DNA of 64,000 nt from JBGPLJ01 sp963826145 (GCA_963826145.1 CAWGVW010000002.1:1240001-1304000); one strand, 5' to 3'; positions 29,235-38,850 are shown, numbered from the stretch's first letter. The notes: generated from the sequence alone by a model not told the origin. Made by a program: numbers and translations.

Positions 29235-30922
29235 ACGCTGTGCCGGACATCGTGTCTGCGGTTGTGCTGGATGACGCGATGCTCGCCGCCGCGGCCGCCG
29301 AGGCGCAGCGGCAGCGCAAGCCCGCGCTCGAGATCCTGCAGGAGATGACCGGCCTCGATTCAGCCAGCATCGCCGCAGCGGTCGCCGCGGCATTTCATTT
29401 CGACTACATCAGTGGCGGGGAGCTGATGCGCCTCGAGCCGGCATTCGATCTCCTGCCCTCGGCGGAGGGTCTGCGCCGCGGCAGCATCCTGGTGCGCGAT
29501 GGCGAACGGGTGATTGCCCTCATCGCCGATCCATTCGATGAGGACCTGAGGCCCTGGCTCGAGGCACGAGTGTCCTGTGTGCTCGAGTGGGCCATCGCGT
29601 CGCGCGCGGATATTGCGTCCTATGTCGGCGCCCGCGAACAGACGCTGCGTGCCATCGATTCCGCGGTCGAAGGCGCGCAGAAGAATCCGGGCAATATCAA
29701 ATCGCTCGAGAATCTGTCGCTGGCTTCGATCAGCGAGGATGCGAGCCCGATCGTCAAGCTCGTGCACTCCACCGTGTTCGATGCATTGCGTACCGGGGCG
29801 AGCGATGTGCACCTCGAGACGACGGCATCCGGCCTTGTGATCCGCTACCGCATCGACGGCGTGCTCGTGCAGATCGCGACGGTGTCCGGAGCGGACGTGT
29901 CCGAGCAGGTGCTTTCGCGCATCAAGGTGATGTCGGAACTCGACATCTCCGAACGACGCGTCCCGCAGGACGGACGTTTCAAGATCGCCATCGAGAACCG
30001 TCCGATCGACTTTCGCGTTTCGATCATGCCAAGCGTATTCGGCGAGGACGCCGTGCTGCGCGTGCTCGACAAGCGCGCCGTGACCGATCAGCTGCAGTCG
30101 CTCCACCTCGAGGTGCTCGGCTTCGATCCGCGCATCGTGAGCCAACTACGGCGGCTCTCGGCCTTGCCGCACGGTATGTTGCTCGTCACCGGCCCGACCG
30201 GCAGCGGCAAGACGACGACTCTCTATGCCGCGCTCTCCGAAACCAATACCGGCAACGACAAGATCGTGACCATCGAGGACCCGGTCGAGTACCAGCTCGC
30301 GGGGGTTCTGCAGATTCCGGTGAACGAAAAGAAGGGACTTACCTTCGCCCGCGGTCTGCGCTCGATCCTGCGGCACGATCCCGACAAGATCATGGTCGGC
30401 GAAATACGCGACCCGGAGACGGCACAGATCGCCATTCAGTCCGCGCTCACCGGCCACCTCGTATTCACCACTGTGCACGCGAACAACGTGTTCGACGTGC
30501 TCGGTCGTTTCCTGCACATGGGCGTCGACACTTACAGCTTCGTGGCTGCGCTCAACGGGATCCTTGCGCAGCGGCTCCTCAGGGTCGTCTGCGGCCAGTG
30601 CGCGGAGGCCGTCGTACCGGCGTCCAATCTACTTGAGGAGTCCGGTGTCCCTGCGATTGAATTCGCGAGCTATCGGTTTCGCATGGGGCAGGGCTGCAGG
30701 CATTGCCGCGGTACGGGTTATCGCGGGCGAGTGGCCGTCGGAGAGCTCTTGGTACTCAACGATGAGTTGCGCGAAGCGATCATCGACCGGGCGCCGGTCC
30801 GGCAGCTGAAGGAATTGGCCCATCGCAGCGGTTCGCGTTTCCTTCGGACCGCGGCACTTGACCTGGTCCGTCTGGGCCGCACCACGCTTGAGGAGGTGAA
30901 TCGTGTCACCACTATGGCGTGA
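29231..30922 (+). CDS. gspE: Secretion/pilus assembly ATPase GspE
   Basis: Motor ATPase of 563 residues. N-terminal domain (MTGLDSASIAAAVAAAFHFD) is followed by the N2/ATPase core: Walker A GPTGSGKTTTLY near residue 322, Asp box IVTIEDPVEYQ, Walker B-like MVGEIRDPETAQIA, His box LVFTTVHANN. A zinc-like pair VVCGQCAEA ... GCRHCRG sits near residues 456 and 493. GTG start with GTGA overlap on gspF. The next gene starts 20 bases before its stop. Standard GspE/MshE/PilB-type enzyme that powers pseudopilus extension. Confidence 0.92.
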   Translation: MNAVPDIVSAVVLDDAMLAAAAAEAQRQRKPALEILQEMTGLDSASIAAAVAAAFHFDYISGGELMRLEPAFDLLPSAEGLRRGSILVRDGERVIALIADPFDEDLRPWLEARVSCVLEWAIASRADIASYVGAREQTLRAIDSAVEGAQKNPGNIKSLENLSLASISEDASPIVKLVHSTVFDALRTGASDVHLETTASGLVIRYRIDGVLVQIATVSGADVSEQVLSRIKVMSELDISERRVPQDGRFKIAIENRPIDFRVSIMPSVFGEDAVLRVLDKRAVTDQLQSLHLEVLGFDPRIVSQLRRLSALPHGMLLVTGPTGSGKTTTLYAALSETNTGNDKIVTIEDPVEYQLAGVLQIPVNEKKGLTFARGLRSILRHDPDKIMVGEIRDPETAQIAIQSALTGHLVFTTVHANNVFDVLGRFLHMGVDTYSFVAALNGILAQRLLRVVCGQCAEAVVPASNLLEESGVPAIEFASYRFRMGQGCRHCRGTGYRGRVAVGELLVLNDELREAIIDRAPVRQLKELAHRSGSRFLRTAALDLVRLGRTTLEEVNRVTTMA

Positions 30923-31718
30923 CGAGATCGCGGTTCTCATTGCTCCGCGCCGCCTGGCGCTGACGCGCATGCGGCGCGGACTGCGTCCGCAGTGCATCGC
31001 CGACACCCGGCGTCAGCTCGAGGAAGGCGCGCCGACCGACTGGCGGCCGGCGCTTGCCGCATTGCGCATCTGCCTCTCGGAGGCCGGCTGGCAGGGAGCA
31101 AACGTGCGTGCGGTGCTTTCAAATCACTGGGCGCGCTACGCAATCGTTCCGTGGGCTGCAGACGTCGCAAGCGATGATGAACAGCTTGCGCACGCACGCA
31201 TCTGCCTCGGCAATATCTACGGCAGCATCGCCGATCAATGGCGCATCGGGATCAGCGATTCGCCGCCCGGCAAGGCGCGGGTCGCCTGTGCGATGGAAGC
31301 GGCGCTCCTCGATGAGCTGACAAGTCTCATCGCAGCCTGCGGCTCGCGGCTGACTTCGGTCCAGCCTCAGCTCGTCGCGTCCTACAACGGCTGGCGACGG
31401 CAGCTCGGCGAGACTTCCGGTTGGTTCGTGAACATCGACGAGGGATCGCTCGCCGCTGCGCGGCTCGTCGCGGATGGCTGGGATCGCGTCTACTCGGCGC
31501 GCATCGGCTCGGACTGGTCGGTCGAATTACAGCGGTTGCGCACTTTCGGGCGGCTTGCGGCTCGAGACTCGTGGAACGGCCGGGTCTTCGTCGCCGCACC
31601 GGCCTGGCTGCGCAAGCTCGCGAGCGCGGACGATGTCGGGATCGAATGGCTCGAGGATTCTGAGGGCGGCGAACCGCAGGACGAAGGCCTGTCGGTCCTC
31701 AAGAGGTTGTACGCATGA
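30903..31718 (+). CDS. PilM/GspL-like actin-fold protein
   Basis: Protein of 271 residues, GTG start 20 bases inside gspE. No membrane span is evident; the fold pattern (ALRICLSEAGWQGANVRAVL, SNHWARYAIVPWA, WFVNIDEGSLAAARLVADGW) fits the cytoplasmic actin-like PilM/GspL module that links the ATPase to PilN-type proteins. Overall sequence is divergent, so the family call rests on position and pattern. The stop overlaps the next ATG (ATGA), so the PilMNO-type triad is translated together. PilM-like rather than full GspL because no membrane segment follows. Confidence 0.65.
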   Translation: MSPLWRDEIAVLIAPRRLALTRMRRGLRPQCIADTRRQLEEGAPTDWRPALAALRICLSEAGWQGANVRAVLSNHWARYAIVPWAADVASDDEQLAHARICLGNIYGSIADQWRIGISDSPPGKARVACAMEAALLDELTSLIAACGSRLTSVQPQLVASYNGWRRQLGETSGWFVNIDEGSLAAARLVADGWDRVYSARIGSDWSVELQRLRTFGRLAARDSWNGRVFVAAPAWLRKLASADDVGIEWLEDSEGGEPQDEGLSVLKRLYA

Positions 31719-32242
31719 CGCGCCGGCTGATCGAGCTCGATTTCACGCGCAGCCGCAAGCGGCCTTCGCGCCGCGGGTTTGCAATTCTGGCCGCGGGTCT
31801 CGTCGCGGCGGTACTCGTGTTGGTCGACTACCGAAGCGTTGCCGCGCGGACCGCAGGCCTCGAGTATCGGGTTGCGGCGCTTCGCAACGAGTCGCGTCCC
31901 GCGAAAATGGACAAGGCAGCATTGCGCGCCGAACAGGATGCCGACGTCGCCATCAGTGATCTCACCACACCCTGGTCGGATCTCCTGCGCGAACTCGAAC
32001 TTGCAAGTGTGGACAGCAACGGCACCGTTGCCGTTCTCGGCGTCGAACCGGATCGCGAGAAGAAGGAAGTTCGCGTGCTGGCGGAAGCGCACACGCTCGA
32101 CCTCGCGCTCGCGTACGTCGAACGTCTGCAGAAGAGCCAGGCGCTGCGCTACCCGATGCTGGCGAGCCATGAAATTCAGCTCAAGGATCCCGAACGTCCC
32201 GTGCGCTTTGAAATCAAGGCCGAATGGAAGGCAGCGCCATGA
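31715..32242 (+). CDS. PilN-like inner-membrane assembly protein
   Basis: Protein of 175 residues. A basic cytoplasmic head (MTRRLIELDFTRSRKRPSRR) is followed by one span GFAILAAGLVAAVLVLVDYR and a coiled-coil/ferredoxin-like periplasmic part (VAALRNESRPAKMDKAALRA, HTLDLALAYVERLQKSQALR). This is the PilN layout, which bridges PilM to PilO. The gene overlaps both neighbours by ATGA, and its position between the PilM- and PilO-like genes supports the call. Confidence 0.68.
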   Translation: MTRRLIELDFTRSRKRPSRRGFAILAAGLVAAVLVLVDYRSVAARTAGLEYRVAALRNESRPAKMDKAALRAEQDADVAISDLTTPWSDLLRELELASVDSNGTVAVLGVEPDREKKEVRVLAEAHTLDLALAYVERLQKSQALRYPMLASHEIQLKDPERPVRFEIKAEWKAAP

Positions 32243-32934
32243 ACGCGATTCCTGGCGAAGGATCATCAGTGTCGCTGCCGGCTCCGGCCGAGGCGGGTGC
32301 GGCGCCCGCGACATTGCCGGCCGCCCATGACGGATCGCCTGCGGCTCCTGTTGTTCGCGCTGGCGGCAGGGGTCGATTTCCGGAACTCGTTTCGCGGCAC
32401 GTCGTCCCTTATATCTCCCATCAGTTGCACTACGTCGGTCGCACGGGTGTGATCGGCATTGCCCTGCTGCTCTCGGCGGTAGTCTGCTTCCTGAGCGCCA
32501 ATGTGGCGCTTCGCAGCCAGATTTCGCAGCTTGAGACCGATCTTGCAGGCGCACGGCAACTGCATGGCGCCAATGCTTCGATGGGCGACCTCTCGCCGGC
32601 TGCCCGCCTGAAAACGCTGATGACAAAGCTGCCCCTGCGCAGCGAATTGCCCGCCGTCACGGAGGCCATCGTGGCGCAGGCCGCTACCGCTGGGCTTGCG
32701 CTCGAGCGTGGAAGTTACGAGGTCAACGTCGTGCGCTCCGGGCAAATCGTGCGGGCGCGGCTCACATTTCCCGTGCACGGCACCTACCCGGCCATCCGCA
32801 AGTTCATCGACGGCACGCTGGCGACTGTCACAGGCGCCGCGGTCGATGGGCTGCGCCTCGAGCGCAAGGAGATTGGTGCCGCTGAAATCGACGCGGACAT
32901 TCGCTTTGCGGTCTACCTGCGGAATGGCCCATGA
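32239..32934 (+). CDS. PilO-like inner-membrane assembly protein
   Basis: The ATG at 32239 overlaps the PilN-like stop as ATGA, so it is preferred over an ATG five codons upstream. 231 residues: long Ala/Pro-rich head, one span (VIGIALLLSAVVCFLSANVA), a coiled coil (LRSQISQLETDLAGARQL) and a ferredoxin-like domain ending near EIDADIRFAVYLRNGP. PilO/GspM-type proteins pair with PilN and contact the secretin gate. The stop overlaps the next ATG (ATGA). Confidence 0.66.
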   Translation: MNAIPGEGSSVSLPAPAEAGAAPATLPAAHDGSPAAPVVRAGGRGRFPELVSRHVVPYISHQLHYVGRTGVIGIALLLSAVVCFLSANVALRSQISQLETDLAGARQLHGANASMGDLSPAARLKTLMTKLPLRSELPAVTEAIVAQAATAGLALERGSYEVNVVRSGQIVRARLTFPVHGTYPAIRKFIDGTLATVTGAAVDGLRLERKEIGAAEIDADIRFAVYLRNGP

Positions 32935-33404
32935 AGCGCGCCTGCGGATTCACGCTCATCGAGCTCGTCATCACCGTCGCAATCGTCGGGCTGCTCGCGA
33001 CCGTGGCCATGCCTCTGGTCGAGATCACCGTCAAGCGCGGCAAGGAACAGGAGTTGCGAGCCGCATTGCGTGAGGTGCGAACCGCCATCGATGCCTACAA
33101 GGAGGCCGCCAACCGTGGACGGATTGAAGTGGAAGCCGACACCTCCGGTTATCCGCCTACGCTCGATGTTCTCTATACCGGCGTGCCGGATGTTTCCACG
33201 CCGGAGCAGACACCGATCTACTTCCTGAGGCGACTGCCGCGGGACCCATTCTTCCCCGATCCGAGCGTGCCGGCCGCCCAGACCTGGGGCGTCAGGAGCT
33301 CCGCCAGCCCGCCCGAAAGCCCTGAGTCGGGCGATGACGTCTACGACCTGTTCTCGCTTTCCACCGGAACCGCTCTCAATGGCACCGCGTATCGCGACTG
33401 GTAG
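32931..33404 (+). CDS. Pseudopilin, GspG-like, minor
   Basis: Prepilin of 157 residues with a short head MKRACG, cleavage before F, then FTLIELVITVAIVGLLATVA with E at +5. The soluble part has an alpha helix (ALREVRTAIDAYKEAANRGR) and a proline-rich loop (SVPAAQTWGVRSSASPPESP) before DDVYDLFSLSTGTALNG. Minor pseudopilin of the filament, or an alternative major one. ATGA overlap with the PilO-like gene; its coding sequence runs into the next pseudopilin's frame. Confidence 0.82.
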   Translation: MKRACGFTLIELVITVAIVGLLATVAMPLVEITVKRGKEQELRAALREVRTAIDAYKEAANRGRIEVEADTSGYPPTLDVLYTGVPDVSTPEQTPIYFLRRLPRDPFFPDPSVPAAQTWGVRSSASPPESPESGDDVYDLFSLSTGTALNGTAYRDW

Positions 33405-33786
33405 CGTCGGGCCGGATGGGCGGCGGGCCTTCACGCTTATCGAGCTGCTCGTCGTCATGTCCATCATCGCGACCTTGCTCCTCATCGCGGTACCGCGTTA
33501 CTTCCACAGCGTCGAACATTCCAAGGAAGTCGTGCTCCGCCAGGATCTTTCGGTCATGCGAGACGCGCTAGACAAGCATTTCGCCGATCTCGCGCGCTAT
33601 CCCGATGTGCTCTCGGAACTCGTGGATCGCCACTACCTCAGGAGCATTCCGGTCGACCCGGAAACGAAAACCAGCGAGAGCTGGGTGACCATCCTCAGCG
33701 AAGACGAGAACGCACCGGGGATCCGCGACGTCCACAGCGGGTCACAGGCCACGGCCAGCGATGGCACGCCGTTCGCCGCCTGGTAG
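33379..33786 (+). CDS. Pseudopilin with Ala at the peptidase -1 position
   Basis: ATG 33379 gives 135 residues: head ending GPDGRRA, cleavage before F, then FTLIELLVVMSIIATLLLIA. E at +5 is present, but the residue before the cut is Ala, not the usual Gly, which peptidases tolerate poorly. The soluble part has VLRQDLSVMRDALDKHFADL and SELVDRHYLRSIPVDPETK. It starts 26 bases before the previous stop. Fits a minor pseudopilin of the same filament. Confidence 0.78.
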   Translation: MAPRIATGSVGPDGRRAFTLIELLVVMSIIATLLLIAVPRYFHSVEHSKEVVLRQDLSVMRDALDKHFADLARYPDVLSELVDRHYLRSIPVDPETKTSESWVTILSEDENAPGIRDVHSGSQATASDGTPFAAW

Positions 33787-34276
33787 CCGAGCCCGCGCGG
33801 GCGGCTTCACCTACCTCGCCGTGCTGCTTGCGGTCGCACTTCTCGGCGTGGCGCTCGCCGCTGTCGGCACTGTCTGGTCGACCGAAGCCCAGCGCGACCG
33901 CGAAGCGCAGCTCCTGTTCGTCGGTGAGGCGTATCGGTCAGCCATCGAAAGCTACTACCGGCAAGGCCCGATCGTCGGGCAGCTACCGAAGGATTTGAAC
34001 GAACTGCTTGAAGATTCCCGCACCTTGAAACCGACGCGGCATCTGCGTCGGCTGTATGCGGATCCAATGACGGGCCACGCCGACTGGCAGTTGATCCGCG
34101 CCGCCGATGACAGTATCTACGGCGTCTACAGCAGTTCGCTGAAAGCTCCAATCAAGCGCGCGAACTTTCCTCCCAACGAAGCGCAGTTTGCCGATGCAGA
34201 GTGCTATTGCGCCTGGCGATTCGAATTCACGCCGCCACGCTTGCGGCGTGTCCAGCAGCAACAGCAGCAACATTGA
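33761..34276 (+). CDS. Pseudopilin lacking Glu5, with poly-Gln tail
   Basis: Protein of 171 residues. Head MARRSPPGSRARAGG, then FTYLAVLLAVALLGVALAAV. Position +5 is Ala, as in GspK-like tip pseudopilins that bypass the Glu5-Phe1 contact, so this may cap the filament tip. Later: EGQ-like segment DREAQLLFVGEAYRSAIESY, then YLADPMTGHADWQ-like loop and a run RRVQQQQQQH at the end. Overlaps the preceding gene by 26 bases. It is the last gene of the operon. Confidence 0.72.
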   Translation: MARRSPPGSRARAGGFTYLAVLLAVALLGVALAAVGTVWSTEAQRDREAQLLFVGEAYRSAIESYYRQGPIVGQLPKDLNELLEDSRTLKPTRHLRRLYADPMTGHADWQLIRAADDSIYGVYSSSLKAPIKRANFPPNEAQFADAECYCAWRFEFTPPRLRRVQQQQQQH

Positions 34277-34494
34277 GTGCGCGAAGCTCATGGTAGGGAA
34301 AACCCCACCATCGGCAGCGCACGCAGCGGCGAAAACATGGCTGGATCTGTGAGATCGTTAGCATCTCTGCGTGTGCGCCTTCGTTTATGTTAGATGGCGA
34401 AATCAGGCGCGTGCCGCCGGGTATATTGATGGCATAAGAACAATTGACTAAGCTTCTTCTACGGGATTTACCCAAGTTGACTTCCGCGAGCTCA
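34277..34494 (+). promoter_or_regulatory. Intergenic region before the NarL-type regulator
   Basis: About 218 bases without a supported gene. It contains GGTAGGG at 34292-34298, a reverse-strand match to the core of the shared CCCTACC motif, and an A/T-rich stretch with GGTATATTGATGGCATAAG near 34420. If real, it would place the regulator gene under its own kind of site; 7-base matches occur by chance in a window this size. Confidence 0.35.
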
Positions 34495-35259
34495 ATGCCG
34501 AACGGCAGTCCTTCCACCGCAGCAACATCGCCCAGGGAAGCGCGACTGCGGCTCGTATTGGTCGATGATCACGCGATCCTGCGCGAAGGATTGCGCGCGC
34601 TCCTCGCGCTCGAGAACGACCTCGAAGTAGTCGGCGAAGCCGACAACGGCGACGACGCTGTCGCGATTGTCGAACGCGAACAACCGGACGTCGTCATCAC
34701 CGACCTCGCCATGCCGCAGCGTACCGGCATCCAGGTCATCTCACGCGTGCGGCGTGTGGCGCCCGCAGTGCGAGTGCTGGTGCTCACCGTGCACAACGGC
34801 GAGGAATACATCAAGGCCGCGCTCGCGGCTGGCGCAGACGGCTATGTGCTCAAGGACTCGAGCCGCGCCGACCTGCTGCAGGCGATCCACACAATCGTGC
34901 GCGGCCAGCGCTATCTGTGCGCGCCCGTGTCCGCGAAGATCGTGTCCGGGTTCCTCGGCGACAGCGATCCGCGTCCGGCGGCGTCGGTGCAGCACCTCAC
35001 GGATCGCGAGCGGGAAATCCTGACTTTGATAGCGCTCGGTAAATCCAACAAGCGCATCGCGCTGCAACTCGTTCTCAGTGTGAAGACGATCGAGAAGCAC
35101 CGCTCGAATTTCATGCGCAAGCTCGAGCTCCACAACACCGCGGGCGTGACCATGTTCGCAATCTGCAATGGTCTCGTGTCGCCCGACCAGGTGGCGCTGC
35201 ATGAGGGCCCCGAACCGATGCGGCGCGATTTCACCGGCGCGGAAAAATCGCCCGCCTGA
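34495..35259 (+). CDS. NarL/FixJ-type response regulator
   Basis: Transcription factor of 254 residues. Receiver: LVLVDDHAILREGLRALLAL, phosphoacceptor D in VVITDLAMPQRTGI, Lys in GADGYVLKDSSRADLLQAI. Output: LuxR/NarL HTH near LTDREREILTLIALGKSNKR and KTIEKHRSNFMRKLELHN. Start at ATG 34495 is chosen; upstream TTG codons at 34444 and 34477 are possible but less likely. HisKA_3 kinases such as the one at 26401 normally pair with NarL-type regulators, and the shared motif is upstream of both secretion loci, so it is the best local candidate controller. Confidence 0.9.
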   Translation: MPNGSPSTAATSPREARLRLVLVDDHAILREGLRALLALENDLEVVGEADNGDDAVAIVEREQPDVVITDLAMPQRTGIQVISRVRRVAPAVRVLVLTVHNGEEYIKAALAAGADGYVLKDSSRADLLQAIHTIVRGQRYLCAPVSAKIVSGFLGDSDPRPAASVQHLTDREREILTLIALGKSNKRIALQLVLSVKTIEKHRSNFMRKLELHNTAGVTMFAICNGLVSPDQVALHEGPEPMRRDFTGAEKSPA

Positions 35260-35285
35260 GTCGCACTGCGGCGTACCGCGCGCCG

Positions 35286-36413
35286 TTACGGCTGACCGCG
35301 CAATTCCACGTATCGCAACTCGTGTTCGCCGACGAGAATCTTGTCGCCGTCGCGCAGGCGGTGGGCGCGCACGCGTCGCTCGTTCACGAATAGGCCGTTC
35401 GTGCTGCGCACGTCCTCGATCATCGACATCTCGTCGCTCGTCAGGATCTGGCAGTGATGGCGGCTGACGAAGTGACTGTCGATCTGCAGGTCGCACCCGG
35501 GCGCGCGCCCGATCTGCAGGCGTCCGCGGCTCAATTCACGCTCGAGAACCGGCACACCTTTATGGGTGAGCTGAAGCCGTGCCAGGATCACCGGTGGCGG
35601 ATTCGACGCCCCGGATTCACTGCTCTGCAGAGTCGCCGAGATCAGCCGCCCGACATCCTCGAGTGCGCGCTGAACCTCCGACGGCCGCACCTGGTGCAAC
35701 TCGCGCTCGCATGCTATGTCGAGCGCCGCGTCGCAGAGCGCATTCACCACCCGCGGATTGCCTTTGCTCTGCCGCGCGATCTCGACGTAGCTATCCTCGT
35801 GGAAGAGGCGTTGACCCGACGAGCCGCTGATTGCGAGCCGATGTTCCACATAGGCGGACACCTCCGCCGCGGTGAGCGGTTGCAACTCGAGGTGTTCGGT
35901 CGCACCTGGCGTCCGGCTCGCAATCGGTGGACGCCCGAAGAGCACGATGCGCACCTGCGCAGGTGGTGCGGCGGGTGCGGCGGAGAGCAGCGCCAGTCGA
36001 ATGGGATCGCTCAACAAGTGCGCATTGTCGACGCAGAGCATGACCCGCCTGCCCGGTATGCGCCATTCCGACAACGACCGGAGCAGATCGTCCCCCGTGC
36101 GTAGCGGAGCCTTCGGGTCGAAAGGCGCGTTGAGTTGTTTCGCCACAATCTCGACGAGTTCGCCGAACGATCGGGGCGGGTAGTCGAGGCGTGCGACGAT
36201 GGTGTCAGGCGACGCTTCGGTCACCAAGCGCTCCAGCAGGAGCGTCTTGCCCATGCCGCAATCCCCGCCGACGACGAGGAGACTGAAGTCGGCCGCAGTC
36301 TCGCCGCGAAGGCGCTTGAGCGCGAGCGCGTGGCTGGCCGCAGGAAAGTAGAGCGCAGGGTCGGGGCTCAGCGCGAACGGCAGGCGGTTCAGGTGGAAAA
36401 ACTTGAGGTACAT
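35286..36413 (-). CDS. ExeA/MshM-like AAA ATPase with C-terminal FHA domain
   Basis: Start at ATG 36413 gives MYLKFFHLNRLPFALSPDPA, the normal ExeA opening. 375 residues: AAA core with Walker A GGDCGMGKTLLLE and Walker B VMLCVDNAHL, arginine region IVLFGRPPIASR. From about 285 an FHA domain runs to the end: GRLQIGRAPGCDLQIDSHFV, SRHHCQIL, STNGLFVNERRVRAHRLRDG. ExeA/MshM-type ATPases help place the secretin. The FHA domain reads phosphothreonine on partners, suggesting control by a kinase. It is convergent with the regulator gene, 26 bases apart. Both domains are seen; role is inferred from MshM/ExeA. Confidence 0.82.
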   Translation of the reverse strand: MYLKFFHLNRLPFALSPDPALYFPAASHALALKRLRGETAADFSLLVVGGDCGMGKTLLLERLVTEASPDTIVARLDYPPRSFGELVEIVAKQLNAPFDPKAPLRTGDDLLRSLSEWRIPGRRVMLCVDNAHLLSDPIRLALLSAAPAAPPAQVRIVLFGRPPIASRTPGATEHLELQPLTAAEVSAYVEHRLAISGSSGQRLFHEDSYVEIARQSKGNPRVVNALCDAALDIACERELHQVRPSEVQRALEDVGRLISATLQSSESGASNPPPVILARLQLTHKGVPVLERELSRGRLQIGRAPGCDLQIDSHFVSRHHCQILTSDEMSMIEDVRSTNGLFVNERRVRAHRLRDGDKILVGEHELRYVELRGQP

Positions 36414-36645
36414 CGGCTGTTGTTCCGGTTTTTTGCACCGCAGCAGCGCGTCAGATGGTATCGCGTCGGCCGGAGCCCGGCGCTGGCCTTGGGATGATGG
36501 CATGGCTGAGGTATTGAGTGCCGGTCGGGGTACTCCTTATATATAGCGCTAGGTTATGGCTGGAGGGCCTCGCCGACACGGGCCATGACGAGGTCGGTCG
36601 GCTCTTGGGACAACCCTAAAACCTTGATTCGCCTCTTGATCGCCG

Positions 36646-36674
36646 TTGACTCTCTGTCAATCGGAAATCAGAAT
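36646..36674 (+). promoter_or_regulatory. Sigma-70 promoter for the tRNA-tuf transcript
   Basis: TTGACT at 36646-36651 (five of six to TTGACA) and CAGAAT at 36669-36674 (four of six to TATAAT) with a 17-base spacer. The start of the tRNA-Tyr gene lies 19 bases downstream of the -10, so this promoter likely drives tRNA-Tyr, -Gly, -Thr and tuf. The A/T-rich stretch TATATATAGCG near 36538 upstream may belong to the leftward ExeA-like gene. Confidence 0.6.
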
Positions 36675-36693
36675 ACGCGGCTCGCATTTCGGG

Positions 36694-36779
<86 letters not shown>

Positions 36780-36839
36780 GAGGTTGTGAGGCGCGAGATT
36801 CATTCGGGCGGAGGAGTCTGCACCCCGCCGCAGGCCAGT

Positions 36840-36913
<74 letters not shown>

Positions 36914-36965
36914 TCCCGGATCCGGGCGGTGGTCGGCGGCATGAGCATCGAGGGCACAGACGAAC

Positions 36966-37041
36966 GCTCACGTAGCTCAGTCGGTAGAGCACGTCCTTGG
37001 TAAGGACGAGGTCACCGGTTCGATTCCGGTCGTGAGCTCCA
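36966..37041 (+). tRNA. tRNA-Thr (GGT)
   Basis: Acceptor GCTCACG pairs with CGTGAGC; D arm with GCTCAGTCGGTAGAGC; anticodon loop TTGGTAA carrying GGT; T arm ACCGG-TTCGATT-CCGGT; encoded CCA at 37039-37041. The tuf gene starts 26 bases later. Confidence 0.95.
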
Positions 37042-37066
37042 AAAAAGATTACGAGGAGAGAGAGTC

Positions 37067-38257
<1,191 letters not shown>

Positions 38258-38268
38258 TCAACGAAACC

Positions 38269-38346
38269 GGTACCGGGACTGGGATTACTGGGGATTTGGC
38301 CGCAGCACTTGGCGCCCAAATTCCCAGTAACCCCAGTCCCGGTACC
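38269..38346. repeat. Palindromic element with GGTACCGGGA ends, copy 1
   Basis: Two 31-base arms (38269-38299 and 38316-38346) are inverted copies with 29 matching positions, around a 16-base loop CCGCAGCACTTGGCGC. Both outer ends are GGTACC. Twelve bases after the tuf stop. The element at 58891-58964 has the same ends and a similar arm. Probably a REP/MITE-like repeat that also folds as an RNA hairpin at the end of the tuf message. Confidence 0.8.
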
Positions 38347-38355
38347 TTCAGCAAC

Positions 38356-38431
38356 AGGCCAGTAGCTCAATTGGCAGAGCGGCGGTCTCCAAAACCGCAG
38401 GTTGGGGGTTCGATTCCCTCCTGGCCTGCCA
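38356..38431 (+). tRNA. tRNA-Trp (CCA)
   Basis: Acceptor AGGCCAG pairs with CTGGCCT; D arm GCTCAATTGGCAGAGC; anticodon loop CTCCAAA carrying CCA; T arm GGGGG-TTCGATT-CCCTC with one mismatch; encoded CCA at 38429-38431. Placed just before secE, as in Xanthomonas-like and many beta-proteobacterial genomes. Confidence 0.95.
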
Positions 38432-38444
38432 CGGTGTGCACGGA

Positions 38445-38840
38445 ATGATGGAGAAGAGCGAGCAACAAGGGGCAGTCGAGCGCGACACCAACGCACTCGA
38501 CATCGTGCTGATGGCAGTCGCCGCGGGCGCGCTGGTCGCGGGCCTGTGGGCGTTCTATCACTACGAAGACGTCGAGGCGGCGTGGCTGCGCTGGCTGATC
38601 GTGCTCGGCGCGCTCGTCGCATCGGTGCTGATCGCCCTCACGTCGCAGATCGGCCGCAATCTCTGGGGCTTCGTCCAGGGTTCGCGCGTCGAGTTGCGCA
38701 AGGTCGTCTGGCCGAGCCGCGACGAAACGGTGAAGACGACGGCGGTCGTATTTCTGTTCGTGACAGTGGCGGGACTGTTCTTCTGGGGGCTCGACGTTTT
38801 CCTGTCGTGGCTCGCCAAGAAGCTGACGGGCGCCGAGTAA
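38445..38840 (+). CDS. secE: Protein translocase subunit SecE
   Basis: Essential small subunit of the SecYEG channel, 131 residues (130 if the second ATG at 38448 is used). Three membrane spans: VLMAVAAGALVAGLWAF, LRWLIVLGALVASVLIAL and FLFVTVAGLFFWGLDVFLSW, with the conserved cytoplasmic amphipathic segment ELRKVVWPSRDETVKTT before the last. This long three-span form is typical of gammaproteobacteria. Starts 13 bases after the tRNA-Trp gene, upstream of nusG. Confidence 0.93.
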   Translation: MMEKSEQQGAVERDTNALDIVLMAVAAGALVAGLWAFYHYEDVEAAWLRWLIVLGALVASVLIALTSQIGRNLWGFVQGSRVELRKVVWPSRDETVKTTAVVFLFVTVAGLFFWGLDVFLSWLAKKLTGAE

Positions 38841-38850
38841 AGGTCCTGAT

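Noticed and set aside
29360..30145. A 261-residue frame on the minus strand within gspE
   Set aside because: Shadow of gspE; low-complexity His/Arg-rich translation without domains.
34444..34494. TTG at 34444 as the regulator start
   Set aside because: It adds 17 residues without receiver similarity; ATG 34495 places the first beta strand at the normal distance.
38269..38346. Palindromes as CRISPR repeats or attachment sites
   Set aside because: Single inverted pairs without regularly spaced spacers, and no integrase or cas genes are in the window.
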